Shown: positions 12,231-23,461, counted from the first letter of the stretch. The stretch is 64,000 nt of DNA from Pardosa pseudoannulata (GCA_032207245.1 CM063501.1:51839393-51903392), one strand, 5' to 3'. Made by a program: numbers and translations. Notes: a model not told the origin generated them from the sequence alone.

Positions 12231-12747
12231 CTAGCATATTATGATCATTCTTTTAACCATCTCATATAATATTTCTTATTTTAAATTATTTAAATATCGC
12301 GTGCATTATTTCGTACTTTTATATCGCTGAACTTAAATTAAGCAAATAGTTTTCTTTTATATTTGTCTTAATTAATAGATTAAGTATATAAGTGATAATT
12401 TTAAATTGAATAATCGATTATTTTTATTGCAAGAAAATTTTATCACCGGTATTAAAAATTCTTTTATAAAACTAGGAGTCTATTTCACGGACTCATAAAT
12501 ATCTACTTTAAAATATCTTTTAAAATAAGTTTTGTTTTTTGTGTTTTGCTTTTATACAGAACCACACGGTTTGACTAAATGAATTCAGCATGATTCTAAA
12601 CTGCATTCACAATATAGGGAGACTTTAGAGGAATATGAAAATAAACAAATTATTGAGCTTGTACCAGATAATTCTCAGCCAAAACACAAACCATTTTATA
12701 ACCTGCTTCATTTTACTGATCCCGTCATATGACGGGCTATATGCTAG
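9332..12747 (+). mobile_element. Helitron with 5' region amplified in tandem
   Basis: Starts A|TCCCCTATATAATAATAG at 9332. Ends with the hairpin CCCGTCATATGACGGG (12721-12736) and CTAG (12744-12747) followed by T. The first ~160 bp of the element have been tandemly multiplied (see the array entry), and from about 12230 the normal internal and 3' sequence resumes, including 'ttatcaccggtatt' and the pol-like segment. No transposase frame is present. Total length is about 3.4 kb, against ~0.9-1.0 kb for complete siblings. Confidence 0.85.
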
Positions 12748-13200
12748 TCCGTTTAATATTACAGCTTTTAAGCTAACAAATTTGAATGCATTTTAAATTT
12801 CAAAATGATGTTTTTTCCTCTTGCGCGCACTGTAAATTAAAAACTATTGAACTTATTGAATTCGAATGTTCCCAGTAAATACATTAGACCTACGATGAAG
12901 CTCTTGTCTACTTTTTTCGTTGTGGTTTATTTCATTTAGAATTTATAACATTTCATAAAGAAATTTTTAAACATTATTTTAGCTTTTTTGAAAGATTAAT
13001 CTTCTGGGCTAATATTCCTGATTCTGTTTAAAATTTTGAATAGGTGGAGAATTATATCTGATAATTATTGCTTATAAAAGGCAAAAAGTATTAATTAAAC
13101 TGTGTCGCTGTAAGTTGCACACAAAGTGAGAAAAATTTTTTGAAATAAGATCTAACTTTTCACTTTATATAAAGAGTTTTTAATTTTTATAAACAACTAG
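12748..13200. other. AT-rich DNA, no gene seen
   Basis: No frame, repeat terminus or RNA gene could be supported. Confidence 0.4.
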
Positions 13201-13390
13201 ACGACCCGACAGACGTTGTCCTGTTTTAAGGTTGTAAATCCTAAAATCGTAAAGAGTTTTTAAATAAATTACAGGAATTATCCCATTAATAGATATAAAT
13301 TCGCTTTAAATATTCGTATTTATCTTTATTTTATATGATCTGCAGAAATCTAACACATTGAAAAGAAACAAAATTGGTAATACATAAGAA
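13201..13390. repeat. Fragment of a dispersed repeat, related to 15160-15260
   Basis: Blocks such as 'ctttaaatattcgtattta', 'atctttattt' and 'aacacattgaaa' match the segment at about 15172-15260 in order. The left part reads 'gacccgacagacgttgtcctg', which looks like an element-internal or terminal motif, but I cannot name the family. Confidence 0.5.
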
Positions 13391-14745
13391 TAGGGTACCC
13401 CTTGGCAAATTTGGTGAAATTATGGGCGATGCTTACTAAAAATCAATGGTATTAAATCCGAACATTGTATTCTTTGCTTTTTTTTGGTGACTTTAATTGA
13501 TGCACAGTGCGCCATCCCCTATATAGTAATAGCCTAAGTTATCTGTCCGTCTGTCCTCCAATTTATGAAGCGGTTGGACCTGGAATGGATAGAGGCATCC
13601 ATTCAAAGCGAAAGAAGTTTATCTGCTCTTAAACTACCGATCCAATTCTAAAATAAATTGGTATAAATATGCTTCATATCACAACAAAAAATACTGTCGT
13701 CTTTAAAACGTTCGAAATCCAACCCATCCCCCCTATTCGAGAGTTTAATTCCATTATTTCAAGCCCTGTTTTCTTCGGTCAAGAGGAAGCGATTCAATTT
13801 ATCCATTAACCACTTAATAAATAGGAAAAATAACAATTTTTTCTAGCATTGTGACGTCATTCCTTTAACCATCTTATTGAAGCATTTCATATTTTAAACT
13901 ATTTAAATATCGTCTACACTATTTTAATATCTTTTATCACTGAACTTAGCTATTACGTAAATGATTTTCTTTTATATTTGGCTTAAATAATAGATTAGGT
14001 ACATATGTGATTATTTTAAATTTAATCGTCGATTATTTTTTGTTGCAATGAAAATTTTATCACCGGTATTAACAATAAATTCTTTTCATATAAGTCTAGG
14101 AGTCTATTTCACGGACTAATAAATATCTAACTTATAATTTATATATATTTGGAAATTAAGAAGTTTGTTCTTTTGTGCGTTTGCTTATTATACTTAACCA
14201 CACGGTTTGACTCAATGAATTCAACGTGATTCTAAACTGCATTACAGGATCGGGAGACTCTAGAGGAGTATGACGATAAATAAATTATTAAGAGTGAACC
14301 AGATAATTCTCAGCGAAAAAACAAATCCTTTTTCACCTGCCTCATTGGGTACTTAACAGTTCTGGAATATTAAAAATTTTACTAATCATATCATATGATG
14401 GGCTATATGCTAGTTGTAATATAATTATATACTGTTACTTAATTAACCCAAACGACTTAGAAACGGGGCATTTTTATAAATGGGCAATCGATCTCTCAAC
14501 AGCTTAAAATGCCCAAGTTATTAAAAATGAGCCATAGGGAACCATTAACCGTCCCTATATCTTATTTTTTTAAGCATTATACGAGCATTCAATACATAAG
14601 AAAATGGTTGCACAAGGAGAGCTACATACCAATATGATATAAAGCAAAATATAGATACAGATTGTTAGGACACAGCGAGATCGAGATAAAATGTTAGGCT
14701 ACTATGCTTAGAGATTTATCTCCAAGTTGGCGGGGGTACCTGTTT
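13391..14745. mobile_element. MITE family A, copy 1, split by a Helitron
   Basis: Left end 'aatagggtaccccttggcaa' and right end 'ggcgggggtacctgttttt' form imperfect terminal inverted repeats. Internal landmarks are shared with copies at 17408-17958 and 29963-30410: 'tttaattgatgca', 'acttaattaaccca', 'gaaccattaa', 'acaaggagag' and 'atagatacagatt'. The Helitron at 13515-14413 separates its two halves. Non-coding; superfamily not determined. Confidence 0.75.
13515..14413 (+). mobile_element. Non-autonomous Helitron, copy 3, inserted in MITE A
   Basis: Begins A|TCCCCTATATAGTAATAG at 13515 and ends CTAG (14410-14413) followed by T. The terminal hairpin is partly decayed (CATATCATATGATGGG). Joining the flanks across the element gives '...gcca' plus 'ttgtaatata...', which matches uninterrupted sequence in sibling MITEs at about 30086 and 17613, so the A|T insertion is directly supported. 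The pol-like segment is retained near the 3' end. Confidence 0.9.
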
Positions 14746-14830
14746 TTGTGTCAAACGAAAATATTAAGATTACCATTAATGAGATATACAGTACCTGAAC
14801 AAATGAGATATTTCTTTCTGATTAGTGGCC

Positions 14831-15007
14831 AAACGATGGCCGATTGGTTAGGGTGCTGGCCTTCGGTACCGGAGTTCGTGGGTACCAATCTCACTGTGGC
14901 ATGGATGTTCGTAACCTTTCAGAATCACCTTTAAGCTGTAGGTCCCGGTCTCATTAGCCCTCGTGTTGAAAAATAGTAGACCGTAGCACTCCAAACCAAA
15001 CCAAACA
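14831..15007 (+). mobile_element. tRNA-derived SINE, copy 3, with target duplication
   Basis: Forward copy: the head 'gatggccgattggttaggg' is box A-like, and 'gtgggtaccaatc' corresponds to a damaged box B. The body and a CCAAACCAAAC tail follow. The flanks carry a 16-bp duplication with two mismatches (14815-14830 TTTCTGATTAGTGGCC; 15008-15023 TTTCTGAGTAGTGACC). It lies just downstream, in minus-strand terms, of the protein-tail relic at 15028-15129. Confidence 0.9.
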
Positions 15008-15027
15008 TTTCTGAGTAGTGACCAGGT

Positions 15028-15129
15028 TTAGTTGGAGCGGCTACCATAGCAACAGCTCTGAAATGTTTGATCATCCCTTTTTTTCCGTTGTTCACGTTCA
15101 AATTCTGCAATAGATTTTCTCATGACATG
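15028..15129 (-). pseudogene. Unidentified protein C-terminus, relic copy 1
   Basis: The minus strand encodes a ~33-residue tail beginning HVMRKSIAEFERE and ending CCYGSRSN before TAA. It matches the tail encoded at 15315-15470 (HVMRKSIADFERE). Within the shared core, most nucleotide differences are silent (TCT/TCC, GCA/GCG, CGT/AGA, GAA/GAG), so the frame was once protein-coding. Just upstream, in frame, a TAG replaces the CAG of the sibling, breaking this copy. The segment sits in a repeated block with a SINE at its 3' side, so it is more likely from a mobile element than a host gene. Family not recognised. Confidence 0.55.
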
Positions 15130-15314
15130 CTAACTTGATTTACCATCCATATATTATGCCATAAAGATATAAACACTCTTTAAATATCTGCATTCATCTT
15201 TATTTGAAATCATCCACATAAATATGACACATTAAAAAAATTAAAATTGCCATTCATTGGATCTACAATATATGAACAAAAATATTTCTTTCTGAGCAGC
15301 TGTTATGGTTAGTT
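15130..15314. repeat. Repeat block between the two tail relics
   Basis: Contains the segment similar to 13201-13390 (roughly 15172-15260), followed by 'gaacaaaaatatttctttctgagcagc', which resembles the DNA left of the SINE at about 14800-14830. The region is therefore an old direct duplication of a larger unit. Confidence 0.5.
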
Positions 15315-15470
15315 TCAGCGGCAACCACAGCGGCAGCAATTACAGCAACAGCCCCGATCAGTTTGGTCACCCTTTTCTCTCTGTTGCTCTCTTTCAAAAT
15401 CCGCAATGGATTTTCTCATGACATGCTGGTGTGTTTTACCAATCACTTCATGCACCTTAGGTACGTGACC
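15315..15470 (-). pseudogene. Unidentified protein C-terminus, copy 2 (open frame)
   Basis: A 51-codon frame on the minus strand ends in TGA at 15315-15317. It starts after an in-frame stop at 15471-15473, so only the C-terminus remains. Visible features: a charged, probably helical segment (GKTHQHVMRKSIADFERE then Q/E/K-rich residues) followed by a Cys-rich end (CCCNCCRCGC). The Cys-rich end is not conserved in copy 1, which has CCYGSRSN, so it may be drift of a GC-rich triplet run. No start codon, domain or splice acceptor could be tied to it. I do not recognise the family; a transposable-element protein is the most likely source. Confidence 0.5.
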
Positions 15471-15867
15471 TTAAACAAGTAATACATAAATTTTTTAAAA
15501 ATCAATTCCTATTTAAGTCAACAAAGAAAAATTCATTTTTGTAAGTTTTTTTTAAAAGTATGATAACATGTGAACTAAGAAAAAAAAATCGTGTAATAAT
15601 TTTTTCTCGTGTAATATCGTGCAATCATTTCAAATCCCGATTTTTAGGTATATTTTAAACTGAATGGTGACGCATTGACGAAATCAGAAGATTAGCTCCA
15701 AGATCTTGGAGCAAGTCTTTTGATAAAAATAAAATTAATTAAACTTAATTAATGAATTAATATTAAAAAAACTGTGTTAACATCAAGTGCCATCCACTAT
15801 AAGTTTAAAAATATGTATTTGAACTTGAGTGGATGAATAAAAAGTATTAATGGTTGAAAATTTGGAC

Positions 15868-15923
<56 letters not shown>

Positions 15924-15983
15924 TATTGTACATATATATATATGTATGTATATATATATATATATATATAATATATATTATGT
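15868..15983. repeat. (TA)n microsatellite, interrupted
   Basis: Long TA runs broken by short variants such as 'gaatattgtaca' and 'tgtatg'. The Tyr/Ile-rich minus frame at 15847-16065 is read from this tract and is not a gene. Confidence 0.95.
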
Positions 15984-16369
15984 GAGTGTGTGTAGTAATA
16001 TCAGACTCATTCAAAATACAACACAGTTTATTTCTGGTAATAAAACAGGAAATGTACAACAGCAAACACCTTTACAATCGTGCACAAAGACAATGTGATC
16101 CTGCATACACACTTTCAAGTAAGGATTCCTAAGGTAAAAAAGACTACGAATAATCCTAACACAATTGATCACGTGATACAAAATACCCATGTTTAAAGAG
16201 AACGCGCTAATTATTGGCTAAAGTAGAAGAGACAGAGGCTGAATTAAGTCTATAGCGTGTCTGGAGGGAAAAAATCAGAATTACCACGCAAACCTCGAAC
16301 GTACTTTATGAACAAAAGTTAAATTAATATTAAATTAATATTAAAATACTAATATAAAATTAATATTAC

Positions 16370-16370
<1 letters not shown>

Positions 16371-16418
<48 letters not shown>

Positions 16419-16419
16419 A
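16371..16419. repeat. Compound (TA)n(TG)n microsatellite
   Basis: A TA run followed directly by a TG run. Confidence 0.95.
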
Positions 16420-16473
16420 ACTAATACTAGGAATTGAAAACTGTTATGCCTATTTAGAGAGTAATAATATTAA

Positions 16474-16887
16474 GGTGGATATGTACCTGCCCTATTAGAT
16501 TCCTCTCCCCAAATGTTAACCTATGGGAAAAAATTCCTTTGACTGTTTCAGATTTTAAGAATTGTTTAAAAGAACTATACAACGTGATAGAACAGTGAAA
16601 TAAGTTATGACATATTTCCCTTTTTAAAAAATACCACGGAAAATAAATGACTTTAAATTATTTGTAATTTTAGTATAACCTTTGTCGAATTCAAATAAGA
16701 ATACTGAACAAATATAAGTCCAAAAAAAAGAAAAGAAAGGTAGAAGGATGACATAGCATTTTAGAAAATTTGCCTGACTGTCTCGTGGTGTAACTTGTTA
16801 AAGGAAGGAGAGCCAATCAGAAGGAATTTTATTTTTACCCATAGGTTAACATTGAGCTAGGAAAAATACGGCAACTACAGATCCACT
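16474..16887. mobile_element. TTAA-flanked MITE with ~70-bp terminal inverted repeats
   Basis: TTAA at 16470-16473 and 16888-16891 flank a 414-bp element. The left end begins GGTGGATATG; the right end, read on the minus strand, begins AGTGGATCTG. The arms stay alignable for about 70 bp, with the strongest block ATGTTAACCTATGGG near 16513-16527 and its complement CCCATAGGTTAACAT near 16839-16853. TTAA target duplications are typical of piggyBac-type transposons; the ends here do not start CCC, so that assignment is an inference. No coding sequence. Confidence 0.75.
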
Positions 16888-17407
16888 TTAAGAACTGAAG
16901 TGGATAAAGGGCGTTATAAAGCTCTTTTGGGACTTATTTTTTAAATGTATTCAGTGAATTACAGTTAAAAAACTTCATACACATACAATTTTTTATAACT
17001 AAATGAATTGAATTAATTTTTTAAATAGATAATAAATTTTAATTTTTAATATTTATGATAATGTTTTAAAAATGTTCCTCACCTTTAAATTTTTATATTT
17101 CAAAATATAAAAATAAATATAAATATACATATTTTTATTCTTAAAATTGCTTTATTTCTTGAGAAATATTTTAACATATTTGGGATACTTTGCGCAGAGC
17201 TAATATTTTGACTTGAAGTTGACGAAAATTTACGTTAACGTCACAAAAACATTAAGTATGATCAAAACCATTCAAATTTTAGTAAAAGACTTTGTTTTAT
17301 GAATGTGCTCAAAGTGTAACGCTTTTCAACTGCTTTTATTTATTTCTTATGAAGTAAAATATATTTCGAGGATTGTTTTTCCTTTCTTGTATGATATAAA
17401 AGAGACT

Positions 17408-17958
17408 ACTGAAGAATTGGGTTCCCCTTTGTCAAATTTGGCGAAAATATTTTCGATATTTACTAAAACAAAGGTAATCTATCCAAATATTGCATTTCTT
17501 GCTTTTTCTGGCTACTAATTAATTAATTGATTAATTAATTGCTAATTATACTTAATTGACTAATTAATTAATTGCTTTTTCTGTCGACATTTAATTAATG
17601 CAGAATGCGCCATCGTAATAGAACTATATAATCTTACTTAATTCAAGAAAACGACTTGAAAACCGGACATTTATGTTTATGGGAAATTAATCCCTCAACA
17701 GCTTACAAACACAACAGCTCCAAATTATTAAAAATCAGCCATAGTGAACCATTAATGGTTTGTTATATCTAAATTTTTTAAGCATTTCGCACTTTTAATA
17801 TGTAAGAAAAGAGTGACACAAGGAGAGTTGGATGCAAATAACATATAAATTATAATATAGATACAGATTCTTTGTACACGGCGAGATCAGGAGAAAATAT
17901 TATGTGACGACACTCAAACCATTATCGCCAAGTTTGCGGGGGAACCCAATTCTTCAGT
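17408..17958. mobile_element. MITE family A, copy 2, perfect 20-bp TIRs
   Basis: Terminal inverted repeats ACTGAAGAATTGGGTTCCCC (17408-17427) and its exact reverse complement (17939-17958). Internal sequence matches copies 1 and 3, including 'agtgaaccattaatggtt', 'acaaggagagt' and 'atagatacagattctt'. A block of TTAATTAATTAATTG-type simple sequence (about 17515-17575) expands this copy. The small plus frame at 17303-17518 overlaps its left end and is not a gene. Confidence 0.85.
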
Positions 17959-19832
17959 GAACCTGATGTAAAAATATAAACTGTAATAACGAAAAATTTG
18001 TGTTCATATTTCAACTGAAAATACTCATTTTGATTATACTTAAATGAATTTCCACTAGTTTTGTCTTTACCTCTGTTTGTAGGAATAATGAAACTTTTTG
18101 ACTATTCATAAGTGAATTTTAATGAGTTTTGACCTGACGTTTGGTAAACATAGAATGTGAAATTTTGCAGTTAGGATTATTGTAACACCTAGTTGCAATG
18201 TTCTCTTTTTGATTGCAATCTGGACTGTACAGAACAAAATTTTCAATATACGCATATTAACGCTTCAAGGAACAATTAAAAAACAATTAGATATATAAAG
18301 TTGAAATTTTGTATTTTAGCTTGTTGTAGCATTTAGATTTGCACTTTCATTTATTTTTTATTGCAATACATTCTCTATAAAATGAAAAACTCAATAGAAC
18401 GGATTTTCTTGTTACTGGTCTTCGCCAAATGAGAGTACCTGAGCTGTACTCATTGTTGAACTAATATATACATTGTTGAAAACAATTCTACTTACTATTG
18501 AATTAACACTGTATACAGTTTTGATGTTATTTAAAAGTAATATTTTAGCACTTTTATAAATGTTAACATTATTAAAATACTGCAAGATCGTATCTTACAT
18601 TCAATTAAAATAAAATTAAATGAAGTGCAGCAAACTATATAGCTTAACAGACATACAAAGCAGAGGTGACTCCGATCCAAAAAATTTTCGAATTTTCCAA
18701 AAATTTGTGTGACTATTCCAAAATTATAAAAAACAGAATTTTCCCCCGAAAATTTGAAAAGAATTTTCGAAAAAATTTGTTTCTGAAAAATGAAAAAAAA
18801 TTCTTTTAAAACCATCTTCAGCCTCAAATAAAAAAATATATATAAATGGATTTTGAAGATAATCAGAAAGCTTTATATCTTTTGTTTACCCTTTTTTTCT
18901 TTTTTGACCAGTACACAAATCTTTTTTCTATCGAAGAATAGTAATGATTATGTTATATGAATTTCTATTTTAAAGCAATATGTTCAAACTTAAATTTAGG
19001 TATTCAGATTAAGAAATTGAGTTTTTGTTTTCTAGATAACCAACAAACACATTGATATATGTGTGTTTGTATTATTTTATAAAGAGCACACATATTTGCA
19101 ACTCTATAAATAAAGTGATATATATTAGAACATATAATTATATATTGATATTTGGTAAACGATAAATCACAATATTAAAATTCAGATATCATCCTGATTT
19201 AGTTTTGACATCCAGAAATTCACCTTAATATAGTTTTTATTTTAAATTAGTACTGTGTACTTTTTCAGAAAATTTTTTCTTACTTAGAACCACACACATT
19301 ACAAGGGAGTCATGGAGAATCCACAACAGATTTTTAAATTTTCAAAAGAAGAGAAAGGGTTGAGTAAATGTTATAGAGACATTGCGAATTCATTTCAATT
19401 TATATTTTACAATTTCTTCTACTCTAGAAAAAGCTTTTAAACTTGAAAATAATCAGTCGAGATTCAAACTGTATGTTGTTCCCACCTATTGTATAAAATA
19501 TTCATGTCACTCTATGTATCGTTAATATTGATAAATTATAATACCTATGCATTCCCTAAATCAATTACACTGTAAAAATGTTGTTTAGATATTTTCATTA
19601 GGCTCTTTCTTAGCACTGTATTTGCTAATTATAAGTTATTCAAGGGTGGATATGATATCAAGGAAACCTTCATTAAACTTTTTGGTTAATAGTTACAAGA
19701 AATGCATGAGAAATTTTTAAGATGAAATGACTTGTATCTTCCGTTTTGATCTCAAACTTAAGATTTTACGTGTAAGTAGATGTAACTTGTAAGTATAATC
19801 ATGTAAGCACTCCGAGAGATGTTTACAAACTT
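17959..19832. other. AT-rich DNA, no supported gene
   Basis: The minus frame at 18531-18827 is Phe/Ile-rich with no recognisable domain. A plus-strand stretch near 19288-19440 follows an acceptor-like 'ttttttcttacttag' and stays open for about 48 codons, but it has no homologue I recognise and no convincing donor, so it is not called. Confidence 0.4.
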
Positions 19833-19995
19833 TAGTTAGTTGGTTAGTTCAAAACGCTACGGTCTATAAGTGTGCTACGCTAAAAGCTAACGAGACCAGC
19901 AGTTACTGCTTAAAGGAGGGCTCCGAATGGCTTCAAACATCCATTGCAGCTGTGAGAGCCGAACCCACGATCTCCGGTATCAGAAGCTTACAAAT
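19833..19995 (-). mobile_element. tRNA-derived SINE, copy 4 (diverged)
   Basis: Reverse copy starting in the TTGG-type tail, then 'aacgctacggtctat', 'aacgagaccagc' and 'ccgaatggcttc', and ending in a damaged tRNA-like head ('gaacccacgatctccggtat'). More diverged than copies 2 and 7. Confidence 0.75.
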
Positions 19996-20279
19996 CCGGT
20001 AAGAGAAGCTTACAAATTTTAATACAAATAATCCGAGGTCTATAAAAATAGTCCTGTATAAAGCTAAGATAAACAACTTTTATGTAAGAAATTATTTCAC
20101 TCACCATTCATGAATTATGAAAAATGTTAAATTATTAAGTTTTCGTTTACGAGAGAATTGTATAATTACTAGGTTTGAAATGAATTATGTTTGATAAATA
20201 TTTAATATTTATTTAAGATGAAACTATAAACGATTTTAATATGAAAAAATTTCTTTAGTGGAAATATTATTATTTTATT

Positions 20280-20346
20280 GGCAGTACGGGGACGAACAGA
20301 TAAGGCATTGCCACTCAGCATAGGTACCCGTAGGTTCAAAGCCCAC
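20280..20346 (+). other. tRNA-like segment (possible second SINE head or tRNA relic)
   Basis: 'ttggcagtacgggg' resembles a box A, and about 45 bases later 'taggttcaaagccc' fits box B (GGTTCRANNCC). I could not fold a convincing cloverleaf, so this is at best a pseudo-tRNA or the head of another SINE family. Confidence 0.3.
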
Positions 20347-20709
20347 TCTTTTCGCAGATTACAGTAATTTAGCAGGAATTGACTGCATCTGTAGATGTCT
20401 AACTATATATCACTAGTGTAGAATAAGAGATTTGAAAATTTTTTTTTCAATTTCACAACTCCTCTTCAACCTCCACTCAAAATACAGTTTTTAAATTAAT
20501 TTTACAATTTACACTAAATCACAAATTTGTGATGAAAATCACACTCAGTTTATTTAATTTGTGATTAAGTGAATGTTTCAATCTATTTAGTATGAATGTT
20601 ATGTGTTTCCTTTGTGTTTTCTTTGTTAATTCAACTAGATTTTAAATATTCAATTTTTGTAAAATTTTTCCTCAAAATGTTGTTTTTGTTTATGTATCAA
20701 TTTGTGGAG

Positions 20710-20796
20710 TTACGATCCCCTCGCCAGATTTCAAACGCCACGCTGCAAGCACGCCAATTTCGCCAAATGTGGTTGAAGCACCAACAAGATCCATGA
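20710..20796 (+). CDS. Possible 3'-terminal exon, unknown protein
   Basis: After an AG at 20708-20709, preceded by T-rich DNA, the plus strand encodes 28 residues ending in TGA at 20794-20796. The peptide is charged and polar, containing NATLQARQFRQMWLKHQQDP, unlike the Phe/Ile/Lys-rich noise of the surrounding DNA. An AATAAA at 21297-21302 could serve as a poly(A) signal for a ~500-nt 3' UTR. No upstream exon could be matched to it, the polypyrimidine tract is mediocre, and a transposon origin is possible. The frame upstream (20596-20709) looks intronic. Function unknown. Confidence 0.3.
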   Translation, partial: LRSPRQISNATLQARQFRQMWLKHQQDP

Positions 20797-21419
20797 TTAG
20801 AAACAGGAGAGTGGGCTAAGAAGAGGAGTTGAAAAATATGACCCTAAATGCTAAACCAAATGAATCCCGTAACATTTCATAATCTTTTACCTCGCTTTGT
20901 ATATATGTCTGACTAAGTCTATATCTTGAAATAATTTTTTCTCTAATTGCCCACTCACTAATTAATCTGAAATTTAACATACAATTGTATCTTCGATTAC
21001 ATTACTGTCTATATTGATGGAGCATTTACGATTTTATAGTCATTCTTTTGCTTTTCAAAAAGACGTTTGATTTGCCTTTAAATTGAAAGATGATTTCCTG
21101 GCCATTTTTTCAGAGTATATTTTTGTATGTATTATATTGTTTATCTATAAATGATTTATAAGTGATAACTATGATGCATATCTTGAACTCCTTTGGAAAT
21201 TTGTTTCTTTAAATACTTAGCTATTAAACTTATATGATCAATTATTTTTAACATGAATCTGTCATAATTTTACATTATTATAACTTAATTTCCATGAATA
21301 AACATCGTGTTTCTAAACAATATTATCCTTTTTTTATATATGTATTAATGCGTGGGTAAATCGGCTGTAAAATATTACATTTCTCATCAGGTGCTGGTTT
21401 TGGATACTAGTCGTAGTAT

Positions 21420-22725
21420 TTTTTCCTTATTATAGATGATTGTAGCTTCAGTTTGCGACAAACTGTGTTAAATTTATTAGATGACTTTCTCTTTTAATAT
21501 CTCAGTTTTGTACTATAGTCTTTTGTTATCTAGAAATCTAGTATTTAAAGCCTCTGATTAAATCCAATGTTTTCAGAATTTTCTGCCAGTTTTAAATAAA
21601 CCAGAGGACGAAAGCTGGCCTTAGCTCTCAGAAGCCTTTCCCGTTTATCTATCAAAATTTTGGAAGATACAAAACACCTATTTATTATAGACCATAGTAG
21701 ACCGGTTTTCGACAACTGTGTCCAATTTGATAGGCCGCTTTCTCTTTTAATATCTCAGTTTTGTACTATAGTCTTTTGTTATCTTAAAATCTATTCTATA
21801 TGGTTTAAAGCATCTGATTAAATCCAATATTTTGAGAACTTTCAGCTAATTTTAGATAAACCAGAGGACAAAAGCTGCCCCTAGAGCTCAGAAGCATGGA
21901 CTGTTTATCTACCCAAACTTGAAAGACAGAAAATACCTATTTGTTATAGATCATTGTAGCTTGGTTTTCAACAAACTGTGTCAAATTTATTAGTTCACTT
22001 ACTCTTTTAATATCTCAGTTTTGTACTATAATCTTTTGTTATGTCGAAATCTATTCTATTTGGTTTAAAGCCTGGGATTAAATCCAATGTTTTGAGAACT
22101 TTCAGCCAGTATTAGATAAACCAGAGAACAAAAGCTGCCCTTAGCGCTCAGAAGCATTCTCAATTTATCTACTCAAATCTTGAAAGATACAAAATACCTA
22201 TTTATTATAGATCAATGTAACATAATTTTCGACAAACTGTGTCAAATTTACTAGTACGCTTTCTCTTTTAATATCTCAATTTTGTATCATAATCTTTAGT
22301 TATCTCGATTTCTATTCTATATGGTTTAAAGCCTCTAATTAAATCTAACTTTTTGAGAACTTTCAGCCAGTTTTAGATAAACCAGAGGACAAAAGTTGCC
22401 CTTAGCTCTCAGAAGCATTCCTCGTTTATCTACCGAAACCTTGAAAGATACAAGATACTTATTCGTTATAGATCATTGTAGCTTGGTTTTCGACTAACTG
22501 TGTAAAATTTATTAGTTCGCTTTCTCTTTTAATATCTCAATTTCGTATCGAAATCTTTCGTTATCCCGATTTCTATTCTATCTGGTTTTAATCCTCTGAT
22601 TAAATCTAATATTTTGAGAACTTTCAGCCAGGTTTAGATAAACCAGTGACCAAAAGCTGTCTTTAGAGCTCAGAAGCAGCCCACACTTATCTAACAAAAC
22701 CTTGAAAGACACAAAATACCTATTG
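21420..22725. repeat. Tandem array, ~253-261 bp unit, five copies
   Basis: The landmark 'tttaatatctcagttttgta' (later 'ctcaattt') recurs at about 21494, 21747, 22007, 22268 and 22529. Also repeated in order: 'taaatccaatgtttt', 'gaactttcagccag', 'agataaaccagaggacaaaa', 'ctcagaagc' and 'ttatagatcattgtagc'. The array ends only ~25 bp before the splice donor of the CIMIP2-like exon 2, so it lies in intron 2 of that gene. Confidence 0.92.
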
Positions 22726-22749
22726 AAAGAAAATTGAAACAGTTTATAC

Positions 22750-23012
22750 CTCCATAACCAATAGTGATATCTTTCCCCAGAAGAGGATACTTTTGTTCCT
22801 TTCTTCGTTCTTGAATTATCTTGTCGTCTTCCTCCTCAGGTGTCGGTTCTCCTTTACTTTTAGGCAATCCTGCGAAACGCTGTCGTCTGACAGGAGCCTT
22901 TATGGGAGACAATCTTTTTGCGAGAGAGGGTTTTTCATCTAATATAATATAGGTTGCCCATGGATATGTCATACCTATATGACTGGATAAGTCAGGGCAG
23001 TGGCCTGTATAT
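22750..23012 (-). CDS. CIMIP2-like: CIMIP2 (FAM166)-like protein, exon 2
   Basis: Second coding exon of a minus-strand gene: acceptor 'ttttttttcag' ending at 23013, donor GTATAA just below 22750. Joined in phase to exon 1 (25207-25271), it completes the hallmark PEPHFIPGYTGHCP (residues 15-28) and continues with GMTYPWAT at 35-42, matching the N-terminal pattern of the CIMIP2/FAM166 family (xPHYIPGYxGxxPxxxxxxGxTYGxxT). Known family members are small proteins inside the lumen of axonemal doublet microtubules. After residue ~45 the exon is Lys/Pro/Glu-rich, with an acidic stretch (PTPEEEDDKIIQERRKEQ). The 263-nt exon ends after one base of a codon, so at least one more exon must follow at lower coordinates; I could not identify it. 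Arthropod members would be expected in sperm flagella and sensory cilia, which is inference. Confidence 0.75.
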
Positions 23013-23461
23013 CTGAAAAAAAAGAGACAATACATTAAATTAAATACTGGAGATTATAGGTAGAGAATTTTATTTAAAGAATAAAAGTAACGGAATATGA
23101 TCGTATAAAACAGTACTTCTCAAATTTTTTCATGACTCCAATAAGTGATATAGACATTTTCGTGTCTCTATATATCAAATTTAAATTAACTATAGAAAAA
23201 TAAATATGCTTTTATAAATAACTTTTTTCGGTAATTATTGGCTATAGTTTTGGTAATTACTACATGTGTTGGCGAGTGGTTTTTCGAATTGACGCCAAAA
23301 CAAGCAATGGCAATATTATCGAATATTATAAATTTGCTGCAGAAACATCGATAAATCTTTTAATTATAACGGGGTTTGACACCAAAAAAGTATTGTTGTC
23401 TAGTCTAGTGGAGGATAATAGCTAGAATTAATATAAATAATGTAATGGAAATTTAAAGTAT

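Noticed and set aside
14704..14934. 76-codon plus frame containing MADWLGCWPSVPEFVG
   Set aside because: It crosses a MITE end and a SINE; the recognisable part is the translated tRNA-like SINE head.
19288..19440. Exon-like stretch after an acceptor-like site (peptide containing GVMENPQQIFKFSKEEKG)
   Set aside because: No recognisable homology, no convincing donor, and it degenerates into Phe/Tyr-rich noise; not enough to call.
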